Shown here: positions 9,290-17,306 of the stretch, piece after piece
Position numbering within the stretch: position 1 is the first letter of the stretch
Layout: every line of letters begins with the position of its first letter
Origin: Promethearchaeota archaeon
Lineage (GTDB): Archaea > Asgardarchaeota > Lokiarchaeia > Sigyniarchaeales > SOKP01
Direction of reading: 5' to 3'
DNA: 33,184 nucleotides
NCBI GenBank assembly: GCA_004375715.1
Contig: SOKP01000121.1
Span: 1 to 33,184 of the forward strand
Translations under genes and position numbers: made by a program
The notes under the pieces: model-generated
What the model saw: the letters and a program-made list of their open reading frames with translations, nothing else
Told to the model about the DNA's origin: nothing
The model's database searches: none

Positions 9290-9847
9290 TCATAAGAGTG
9301 GAGGAGGTTGTGGTGATACACTAAATGTATTAGCAATCAAAACAATTAAATAGAACAACATTATTAATCCAAGGTGAATGATAATTACAGTGATTATTAT
9401 TATATTTGACTCCTTTGATTTATCAACAGGTTCCTCTTTATTTAAGGATATACTTAAATAAATAATTTTTATTGAAAATGAAGTTACTGCTACACTTGAA
9501 ATGAACAACATTATTTCCGGTATTGTATGTCTGGGATCGAGAACTAACCAGAGTGGAAACATATTATTTAAAAAAAATCCAAAGATAGCGAACCCAATGC
9601 CTATTGTGCTTAAAACTAATAAAACATAAAATAATTGTGAGGCTTTTTTTACAATTTTTAGAAAAAACCAAAAAACTACTAGTATGACTCCATGTAATAC
9701 TATAAATAGTACTCTAAGATAATAGACATCAAGAAAGCTCCATGGAAGAGGGTAGAATAGTCGTATGCAAATTCCTACAATCAAAATTAAAATTCCTAAA
9801 ATTAATGAAGATTTCATTAGAGCCTTTTTTCGAATTATTACTTTCAC
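9290..9847 (-). CDS. Small multi-TM membrane protein, function unknown
   Basis: 185-aa ORF with about five hydrophobic segments. Confidence 0.5.
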   Translation of the reverse strand: MKVIIRKKALMKSSLILGILILIVGICIRLFYPLPWSFLDVYYLRVLFIVLHGVILVVFWFFLKIVKKASQLFYVLLVLSTIGIGFAIFGFFLNNMFPLWLVLDPRHTIPEIMLFISSVAVTSFSIKIIYLSISLNKEEPVDKSKESNIIIITVIIIHLGLIMLFYLIVLIANTFSVSPQPPPLL

Positions 9848-9914
9848 CCGATTCTTAATGATTTAAATAGCATTCCTTAGTATATTTAGATATAAGGTAA
9901 TACTAATTTCTCTG

Positions 9915-9963
9915 TATTTAAAGCCATCAATAACAAAAGTGACACTAAAAAAAGATAGGATAG
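9915..9963 (-). repeat. Right arm of a ~49-bp inverted repeat
   Basis: Reverse complement reads CTATCCTATCTTTTTTTAGTGTCACTTTTGTTATTGATGGCTTTAAAT, matching 8955-9003. Confidence 0.8.
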
Positions 9964-10105
9964 GAATTTTCATGAAACTTGACTGAATAATTTTTAATTA
10001 TTAGAATAGATCTTTCTTCCTTAATGGAGAATAATAAGGTTTAACAACAAAATGACACTAACTTTTGGATATTTCCAATACTATCCCGATATGATCTTTA
10101 TTATG

Positions 10106-10300
10106 TTACCTGCGTTTCTTCAGAAATTGTACCCATTCTCTTAAATATAATTTTTGACTTTCAAATTTGTTCCTATTATAATATAGATCTAATAAATTTA
10201 TTATTCTTTTCTTCACATTCTCTCTCCCCCCGTGGTGCCCCCTCCTAAAAAAGTAAGTATTGAAAGATCTTAGATCATAAAATATTGAAAACTTGTGAGA
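10106..10300 (-). pseudogene. Probable gene fragment or small protein without a clear start codon
   Basis: Open frame translates SHKFSIFYDLRSFNTYFFRRGHHGGRENVKKRIINLLDLYYNRNKFESQKLYLREWVQFLKKRR-stop; protein-like composition; only GTG near the middle is a possible start. Confidence 0.35.
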
Positions 10301-10582
10301 TTAATACTAAAAATAATATATCTCACTATAGTCTTGAGTGCTGTTAATTAGATGAAATTCAATAAAACAAAAGCCTTGTTAAGAAGTGTTTTCATTCTTC
10401 TTCCCTCACTTAGATACTTTTATATTTTAATTTGCTTATGTGAGTTCTCGAATATATATAGAATTTACTGAGGTGCTCGATCGAAAACTAAAAAGATTTT
10501 TATGACATTCCATACTTTTATTTCTATCTTAATTAGGATTAAAAGAGTATTTTCAATTCCAAGTTAAGAGTAGCACTAATCT

Positions 10583-10717
10583 GCCAAGGTGGCGTAGCCC
10601 GGAACATGCTGGAAACTTCCAGCAGTGGGTAAGAACGCACTAGACTGAAGATCTAGGTATCGAGGGTTCAAAATACCCTTTGCGAATCGCAACGGTATGG
10701 AAGTCCCTCTCTTGGCA
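10583..10717 (+). tRNA. tRNA-Phe (GAA) with two probable non-canonical introns in the D-loop and T-loop
   Basis: Acceptor GCCAAGG/TCTTGGC (10583-10589/10710-10716), D-stem GCGT/ACGC (10592-10595/10635-10638), anticodon stem CTAGA/TCTAG with loop CTGAAGA (GAA at 10647-10649), T-stem GAGGG/CCCTC (10662-10666/10705-10709). D-loop and T-loop are 39 and 38 nt unless ~27- and ~31-nt insertions are removed. Confidence 0.85.
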
Positions 10718-10804
10718 TTTTTTTTCACTTGATAAACTATCACTTGATAAACTTCTCCCTAAGTTTAAATTTTTCGAAGCTTTAATAATATAGGAGATGA
10801 TTTA

Positions 10805-11941
10805 ATGAAGTGTCTTGTGTTAGGAGCAGGTCTTGTTGGGAGCACTATCGCCCTTGATTTAGCAATGGATCGAGATATGGATGTAACAGTTGCAGATGTC
10901 AACCAGTCTTCCTTAGATAAATTGAAACAACAGCATATTAACGTGATACACGCTGATTTATCTAACTCACAAACTTTGAAGAGCACGGTAATGGACTTTG
11001 ATATTATTGTTGGGGCATTACCGGGTTTCATGGGTTTTGAAACGCTTAAATCTATTATAGAAACCGGTAAAAACGTCGTAGATATCGCATTTTTTCCTGA
11101 AGATGCTTTTAAACTTGATAAACTCGCTAAAGAAAATAATGTAACCGCAATAGTGGACTGTGGGGTTGCTCCTGGACTTAGTAGTATCATACTAGGCCAT
11201 CTCCATAGTTCCTTAGAGAAAATCGATTCTTACATTTGCTACGTTGGAGGTCTTCCAGTAATAAGAGAGTGGCCTCTTGAATACAAGACTCTTTTTTCAC
11301 CCATTGATGTGATCGAAGATTATACAACGCCAGCAAGATTTGTTGTAGAAGGTAATCTTGTTATCCGACCAGCATTATCTGATCCTGAAATAATAGATTT
11401 CCCTGGAATTGGTTCTCTTGAAGCCTTTAATATGGATGGATTAAGAACCTTGACAAAGACATTCCCTGACATTCCTGACAAGATAGAGAAAACATTACGT
11501 TATCCTGGCCATATAGAAAAGATGAAACTACTAATGGATCTAGGTTTATTTTCCCACGAAACCATTGAAGTCAAAGGGGTAAAAATCAAGCCCATAGATC
11601 TCACCACGAAATTGATACTTCCAAAGTGGAAACTCAAGGAGGGTGAAGAAGATCTCACTGTAATGCAAATAATCGTTAAAGGAGAGAAACAAGGTAGGAA
11701 AGTTACTTACTGTTATGATATGCTTGACCGTTACGATAGAAACTCAAAAACACTATCCATGGCCCGTACTACAGGTTATACCTGTTCCATAGTTACCCGT
11801 CTCGTCGCTAAGGGGTTTTATAATAGGAAAGGGATATCTCCACCAGAGTATATAGGACAAAATAGCACATGTTACAATACACTACTGAAAGAACTGGAGA
11901 AAAGAGATGTTACTCTCACAGAAACCATAGAAGAGCTGTAA
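10805..11941 (+). CDS. Saccharopine dehydrogenase-like oxidoreductase
   Basis: N-terminal Rossmann motif MKCLVLGAGLVGSTIALDL, then DIAFFPEDAF...VDCGVAPGLSSIILG, typical of the saccharopine dehydrogenase-like family; GGAGATG upstream. Confidence 0.85.
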   Translation: MKCLVLGAGLVGSTIALDLAMDRDMDVTVADVNQSSLDKLKQQHINVIHADLSNSQTLKSTVMDFDIIVGALPGFMGFETLKSIIETGKNVVDIAFFPEDAFKLDKLAKENNVTAIVDCGVAPGLSSIILGHLHSSLEKIDSYICYVGGLPVIREWPLEYKTLFSPIDVIEDYTTPARFVVEGNLVIRPALSDPEIIDFPGIGSLEAFNMDGLRTLTKTFPDIPDKIEKTLRYPGHIEKMKLLMDLGLFSHETIEVKGVKIKPIDLTTKLILPKWKLKEGEEDLTVMQIIVKGEKQGRKVTYCYDMLDRYDRNSKTLSMARTTGYTCSIVTRLVAKGFYNRKGISPPEYIGQNSTCYNTLLKELEKRDVTLTETIEEL

Positions 11942-11945
11942 AATA

Positions 11946-11986
11946 TTTGAATCATTCTTGTAAAATAAAGCCAAAAACCTTGTAAA
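11946..11986 (+). pseudogene. Remnant of a zinc-finger tail paralogous to the downstream GTPase-finger gene
   Basis: TTGAATCATTCTTGTAAAATAAAGCCAAAAACCTTGTAA reads LNHSCKIKPKTL-stop; near-identical DNA encodes YNHSCKIKPED in the gene at 12113 (near 12920). Confidence 0.6.
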
Positions 11987-12112
11987 TTATTGTTTAATCT
12001 TGTATAAATTGGTTCTTTTCACAATAACGTAAAACTTATATGCTCGCATTTTTTTGTAATTATCGCGAATAGAAATAATTGTGTTTATTTTTAATATGTT
12101 GAGAGGTTTAAA

Positions 12113-13537
12113 ATGAAGGGGTACGACGACACGATTAAAATAATGGTTTTTGGAGATAATAGTGGCGAAACAACATCTCTTAGTGTTAGGTACATTTCTG
12201 GATTGTTTTTGGACGATTTGAGACTTACGATTGGCGTAGATTTTTATTCTAAGACCCTAAATCTTGACGATAAAAAAATAAAGCTACAAATATGGGATTT
12301 TGGTGGAGGAGAGAGATTTCGTTTTTTACTTCCAACTTATGCCAGAGGTGCTTGTGGTGGTTTATTTGTTTATGATATCACAAACTCTTCATCGATCGCT
12401 CATATTGACGATTGGTTGAGCGCTCTTAGGCAAGAAATTAGAGCAGAAGATATTTTTCCCATTTTAGCAGTGGGGATTAAACCCGATGAAATTTGTGAGC
12501 GACAAATCACAGCAGAAGAGGGTATAAAAATCGCCAAGTCGAGGAATCTAAATGGCTTTATCGAGTGCAATCTTAAAACAGGAGAGAATGTTGAAAAGGT
12601 TTTCGAGGCTTTAATAAGACTGATATTAGCGGATAAAAACTATAACATAAAGAAAGCTAAAAGGATGTTTGAATTTTCTGTAATTGATTTCGAATTAAAA
12701 AAGAGAAATAGAAAATCTTATCCAAAGAAGCTCTCTAAGCCACCAATACCATCTCCACCTCTACCTCTAAAACCGCCCGGAGCCCCAGCAATGGACCCTC
12801 AAGGTAAAGAATCTTATCCATATCCAATTTTCAATTCACGCTTTTTAAACTGGTCTAGAGGTGCTCGATGGACACGTTGCCCGAATTGTATGAAGAAATT
12901 TTCAAAAGAGAAGTTCTATAATCATTCCTGTAAAATAAAGCCAGAGGATCCTGTGAACCAGCATCGAAAAAGTTCAGTGAGATTGAGTGGAGCTAAAAAG
13001 GGAGAGTTAAAACATCTATTTTCAAGAAGAGCGCTATCAAGAAAAAAATCAAGATCTGCTTCAGATTCTCAATCAGGGAGAATAAATAGATCTACCGCTA
13101 TAGTTGGAGTTAGTATCGACCCCCAATTAAAAGGTGAAGTCCAGGCTTTCATAGAATGGATTAAAGATAGCGAGGGTCTTTCGGGATACATCAATTATTA
13201 TCTTTCGCAAAACAATCAATCTATAATTTCAGAGCTTTCAAAAATATATGCTGAGTTAAGGCAAATAATCGAAGAATCTTTAAAGAGCTCAAAGTCCTTT
13301 AATTTTAATGATTCTGAGAACATTGGAGATGAAAATTATGACGGTGATGATTATTTACCATATCCTTATATCTTCACTCATCCAAAACCCCCTGACGATT
13401 TCGAACCGGCACCTCAATCACAACTTCGTGCCCCCTTAAAAGAAAAAGACTCTAAAGATGAAATTAGTTGTCAGTATTGCGGGAGGGAGCTTACGAAAGA
13501 AGAACAATTAACCCATTCCTGTCAAAAGAAGCCATAA
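12113..13537 (+). CDS. Degenerate Ras/Rab-like GTPase domain with two C-terminal CxxC...HxC zinc-finger-like motifs
   Basis: LTIGVDFYSKTL, LQIWDFGGGERFRFLLPTYARGACGGLFVYDIT and ECNLKTGENVEKVF match Rab-like signatures; P-loop GDNSGETTSL; fingers CPNCMKKFSKEKFYNHSC and CQYCGRELTKEEQLTHSC. Confidence 0.85.
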   Translation: MKGYDDTIKIMVFGDNSGETTSLSVRYISGLFLDDLRLTIGVDFYSKTLNLDDKKIKLQIWDFGGGERFRFLLPTYARGACGGLFVYDITNSSSIAHIDDWLSALRQEIRAEDIFPILAVGIKPDEICERQITAEEGIKIAKSRNLNGFIECNLKTGENVEKVFEALIRLILADKNYNIKKAKRMFEFSVIDFELKKRNRKSYPKKLSKPPIPSPPLPLKPPGAPAMDPQGKESYPYPIFNSRFLNWSRGARWTRCPNCMKKFSKEKFYNHSCKIKPEDPVNQHRKSSVRLSGAKKGELKHLFSRRALSRKKSRSASDSQSGRINRSTAIVGVSIDPQLKGEVQAFIEWIKDSEGLSGYINYYLSQNNQSIISELSKIYAELRQIIEESLKSSKSFNFNDSENIGDENYDGDDYLPYPYIFTHPKPPDDFEPAPQSQLRAPLKEKDSKDEISCQYCGRELTKEEQLTHSCQKKP

Positions 13538-13629
13538 AATAAAAATATAAAATTAGTGTTTATAATAACATAAATATGAAGTGCCTTAAGGCACTAAATC
13601 AAATTATAAAAAATTGTAAAGAATCATTC

Positions 13630-14169
13630 TCAATCAATCTTAAGTTTAAGTTTTATTCTTCTCTTATCCTTACTAATAAAATCTTTAAATTCAGAATTAT
13701 TATCGCCAATGAATTCCCAAAACTCATTATAAATATCTTTTAGACTTCTTTTACTACCAGGTTTCTTACTTTCTTGTGATTTTTGCTTCAAAACATTATT
13801 CTTCTTCAAATCAGGCTGATATCCAACATAATTACCTTCCACAATTAAGTGATCAAATAGCTCGTCCTCATTTTCGCTAAATAGTTGTATATCTGTGTGT
13901 TTCTTTTGATCTTTCTTGTTTTCAAATTCAAAATCCACTTTTTGATATCCGCGCACAGCAAAGTTTTTATCAAGAAAAGCTTGAAAGTGATGGTCGCATA
14001 TTAATCCTTTTGGCAACGAGATTGTAGTTAAGTGCCGAGCTTTGTTAATTACTGATTTAGGGAATTTCATAACTTTACTTGCTTTACATATCGGACAATC
14101 AATTTTAACGTCAGAATATTCGTTGAGCTCGCCAATTTGAGTAGTAAGGTTTTGTTCTAAAATAGCCAT
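13630..14169 (-). CDS. Putative zinc-binding protein, function unknown
   Basis: CPICKASK plus LICDHHFQAFLD suggest a metal site; charged C-terminal tail. Confidence 0.5.
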   Translation of the reverse strand: MAILEQNLTTQIGELNEYSDVKIDCPICKASKVMKFPKSVINKARHLTTISLPKGLICDHHFQAFLDKNFAVRGYQKVDFEFENKKDQKKHTDIQLFSENEDELFDHLIVEGNYVGYQPDLKKNNVLKQKSQESKKPGSKRSLKDIYNEFWEFIGDNNSEFKDFISKDKRRIKLKLKID

Positions 14170-14182
14170 AGTTACAACACCC

Positions 14183-14204
14183 GCTTAGTTGTTAAAAACT
14201 AAGC
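14183..14204. promoter_or_regulatory. Perfect 8-bp inverted repeat (hairpin) upstream of the 13630..14169 gene
   Basis: GCTTAGTT-GTTAAA-AACTAAGC. Confidence 0.6.
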
Positions 14205-14216
14205 ATAAAAACTCCC

Positions 14217-14237
14217 CTAATAATTTATTATTATTAG
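14217..14237. terminator. 7-bp inverted repeat between two minus-strand genes
   Basis: CTAATAA-TTTATTA-TTATTAG; lies downstream of the gene at 14290..14841 on its strand. Confidence 0.3.
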
Positions 14238-14289
14238 ATAAACATAGAAACAAACATAAACGAGTCTAGAAAAAGAGGGTGTGTTACAA

Positions 14290-14841
14290 TTATTTTGGAT
14301 CAAATTTCTGATTTAAGTTTTCTGGTCCTAATTCGAAGTTAAATTCAAGAGTAGGAATAATTTCTGATTTAAACTTAAATGTGTGCTTTCCTTCCGAAAA
14401 TTTCTCTAAACCTTCTTCATCAATTTTAATTAAAATGCTTATAGTATCTCCTAAAGCTATCATTTTTCCAGCAAGTTTTCCGTCCAATAAATCATCAACA
14501 GTAAATTCCTCAGCTTTCAGAAAAAATCTGAAGTGTCCTTTCAGTTTCTCGACATCGAAATCCTTCTTTGAAACATTTATAGGAAAGTCATCGAGATACA
14601 TTTTTCCATAATCAGAAAGATCAAAATTATTGATATCGAAATTTTTCGTGCTGAATCCACCGAGCTCAATATGCTTAGGAACAAAGATCGGCATTATTAG
14701 ATTCAATACTTTAATAAGAAGAGAATCTGCTTTTCCGTCGTCGTTTGTGTCAACGGTGTATATGGACTTCTTTGGCGGAAAGATTTTTTTAAAAAACACT
14801 TTAAGAGCGGAAATATCGATAGGCATAATTATTCTTACCAA
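14290..14841 (-). CDS. Hypothetical protein
   Basis: 183-aa ORF with TVDTNDDGKADSLLIKV (EF-hand/dockerin-like Asp-rich loop); no family recognised. Confidence 0.5.
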   Translation of the reverse strand: MVRIIMPIDISALKVFFKKIFPPKKSIYTVDTNDDGKADSLLIKVLNLIMPIFVPKHIELGGFSTKNFDINNFDLSDYGKMYLDDFPINVSKKDFDVEKLKGHFRFFLKAEEFTVDDLLDGKLAGKMIALGDTISILIKIDEEGLEKFSEGKHTFKFKSEIIPTLEFNFELGPENLNQKFDPK

Positions 14842-14905
14842 TAATATGATAATTTTTTATCTTTGTGTTAAATAATCATTATTTAATTAAAAAGTTATGA
14901 TACGA

Positions 14906-15955
14906 TTAAGGTGTTGTAATGATTTTTACGCACTTTCTTTCTTTCATTAGGTTAAAACCAGTTGAGATTAATTTCTCTAAAGGAATGACTTTAGTAATGA
15001 GTTTATCGACTTCTATGGCATTATTTGCGATAAGTTCAATTGCATCTAAGAAATCTTCGGCATAGCCTATATACGATCCTAAGATTTGTCTTTGGTATCT
15101 TACGATTTCATTTGGTTTTATTTTTGCTTCAGCCCGATAATCCTGTCCAAAACAAATGAGTCGAGCACCAGGAGCCCAAAAATTAGTTGCCATTTCAAAT
15201 GTCTTGGAAATCCCAACAGCATCAATTATAACATCCGCTCCCTCGTTGTTAGTAACTTTCATGATTTCTTTCTGCACATTCGTAGTATCTGGATTGATCA
15301 AGAAATCCGCTCCTAATTCTAATGCCTTTTGACCACGCCATTCATCAATTTCTATACTAATAAGTCTTTTGATTGGATGCTTTCTTATAACCGATTCGAT
15401 TATTAATCCCATAGGACCGGCTCCAATTATAGCCACATTATCGGATTCCTTGACATTTGCGATATTATGGCAGTGAACTGCACAAGAAAGAGGTTCTATT
15501 AAAGAAGCAGCAACTAAGTCAATTTTTTCAGGCAGTTTAAAGATGGTGCTTCTTGGCACCACGCAGAATTTCGCAAAACCTCCGTTTTGAAAGATTCCAA
15601 ATGTTGTTCCTAGAACCATATATTCGCATAGATTTGACAACCCCCTCCTACAATTAATACAATACCCACATTTTTCATTTGGATCAACAACAACTTTGTC
15701 ACCGGGTTTTAAATCTTGGATATTTTCACCAATTTCTTTAACTATCCCAACAAATTCATGCCCTAAAATGGTGTTATCAGTAGCAGGATGCCCTCCTTCC
15801 ACTATTTTTAAATCAGTTCCACAAATACCACAGGCTTTTACTTCAATTAAAACTTGGTCACTTTTTGTAATTTGTGGAATATTAACTTCTTCTAATTCTA
15901 TCTTGCCGCCATTATTTTCACTTTTATGAAAAACGGCTGCTAACATCTTTTCCAT
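14906..15955 (-). CDS. Zinc-dependent medium-chain alcohol/polyol dehydrogenase
   Basis: CGICGTDLKIVEGGHP, GHEFVGIVKEIG, CGYCINCRRGLSNLCE structural-zinc motif and GAGPMGL Rossmann motif. Confidence 0.9.
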   Translation of the reverse strand: MEKMLAAVFHKSENNGGKIELEEVNIPQITKSDQVLIEVKACGICGTDLKIVEGGHPATDNTILGHEFVGIVKEIGENIQDLKPGDKVVVDPNEKCGYCINCRRGLSNLCEYMVLGTTFGIFQNGGFAKFCVVPRSTIFKLPEKIDLVAASLIEPLSCAVHCHNIANVKESDNVAIIGAGPMGLIIESVIRKHPIKRLISIEIDEWRGQKALELGADFLINPDTTNVQKEIMKVTNNEGADVIIDAVGISKTFEMATNFWAPGARLICFGQDYRAEAKIKPNEIVRYQRQILGSYIGYAEDFLDAIELIANNAIEVDKLITKVIPLEKLISTGFNLMKERKCVKIITTP

Positions 15956-16163
15956 TTAGTTCTCCTCAGTTTATTCCTAGAATATCGATTTAGAACAGAA
16001 TTTACAGTATAACTATATGTTTCAATAATTAACTTTCCTTAATGAACTAAGGTATTAAATATGAAAAACCCCAATTCATAATACACTATACTAATTTTAT
16101 TGTTTGTAAATATGAGATAAAGATTAGATTAAAAAAAATAGATTGTTTAATTTTATAGGTTAA

Positions 16164-16658
16164 TTACAATTTAGCTCCGCAGTAAGCGCAATAAACTGCG
16201 GTTCCATCACGTTTTACAGAAGTTCCACAGTTAGAGCAATATAACCCTTTCTCTTGAGTCGGTGGTTGGTTGGAAGTTGTAACTTCTATATGTTTTGCCT
16301 CGCCAGTTTTAGTAGAGAATTTACCTCTCAATTCTCCCCTTGCCTTGAGATCTAATACTATTGCTCGAGCATCTTTAGTTGTTATCCCTGTGTTAGTAGC
16401 GATTTGTTCAATCGAAGCCGTAGGATTTTCTTCAAATTCGAGCTTAACAATGGTTCTTAACTTGCTTCTGCTTGTAAGCTTATAAATTTGGCTCGATATT
16501 ATTGATAATCCAATCGCAATCCAGATAAATCCAAGCCACCACAACCAGTTAAATATATTTTCAAGGAGAGTATTAAATCCCCAATAAAGAAACATACCGG
16601 CTATGATGAGAGAACAGATGCTAAAACCGTTCGAATATTGGTTTGATTCATATTTCAT
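16164..16658 (-). CDS. Membrane protein with cytosolic HTH-like segment and C-terminal zinc ribbon
   Basis: Two N-terminal TM segments, ENPTASIEQIATNTGITTKDARAIVLDLKARGEL (HTH-like), YCSNCGTSVKRDGTAVYCAYCGAKL zinc ribbon. Confidence 0.6.
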   Translation of the reverse strand: MKYESNQYSNGFSICSLIIAGMFLYWGFNTLLENIFNWLWWLGFIWIAIGLSIISSQIYKLTSRSKLRTIVKLEFEENPTASIEQIATNTGITTKDARAIVLDLKARGELRGKFSTKTGEAKHIEVTTSNQPPTQEKGLYCSNCGTSVKRDGTAVYCAYCGAKL

Positions 16659-16848
16659 GATTTATCAAATTTACATTTATAATTTTCAATAATTTTATAC
16701 AAATAATTCTTACAATATCAAAATGGATGCAATATATATGAGTCAAAGAGACCAATATTTAATTTTTCCTTCTAAAATAAAAATAAATGTTGATTTTAAT
16801 AGGAATCTATTGGGTAAGGTTTAAAATGAAAGGGCAAAAATTTACGTC

Positions 16849-17205
16849 CTAAGGAGGATTTACTGACTGATTTATGATTCTAAAAACATCTTTCACTTCG
16901 ACTTGGTCTTCAGTTAAAAGGATAACCAAATGTTCAAGTATTTTTATTGAAAGGATGTAATAGTTATCAGAATGAGTTATATTAAAATCTGGACTGTGTA
17001 GTCCTATATCTTCGGCAGTTTCTTCTGCTAATTCATAAAGCTGAGATATATTTAGTGAGATCGAGGCTTTATTAAATTCGTCCTCATTTATATATGATTT
17101 CATGATTACTCCATTCAGAGAAGAAATCAAGATGAAGTAAACTGACGGTCCTAATTCACTTACTAAATTGTTTAGAATCATGTCCAAATCTATTGTCAGC
17201 GTCAT
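16849..17205 (-). CDS. Roadblock/LC7-like domain protein
   Basis: 118-aa single-domain pattern: VYFILISSLNGVIMKSYI...FNITHSDNYYILSIKILEHLVILLTEDQVEVKDVFRII. Confidence 0.5.
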   Translation of the reverse strand: MTLTIDLDMILNNLVSELGPSVYFILISSLNGVIMKSYINEDEFNKASISLNISQLYELAEETAEDIGLHSPDFNITHSDNYYILSIKILEHLVILLTEDQVEVKDVFRIINQSVNPP

Positions 17206-17306
17206 CTATATTATTTTATAAATTTGAATTATAAATATGTTTGTGTGAGATTAATTTAGAGTACTAGTATCTCGTATAGTTTTTTTTATATCTTAAGATG
17301 AGCCGA

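Noticed and set aside
8955-9963. Complete transposon between the inverted repeats
   Set aside because: Neither enclosed ORF resembles a transposase and no clear target-site duplication is present; reported only as an inverted-repeat cassette or paired promoter.
10222-10247. C-rich patch as a G-quadruplex or structured ncRNA
   Set aside because: A continuous protein-like minus-strand frame explains the composition; kept only as a gene-fragment finding.
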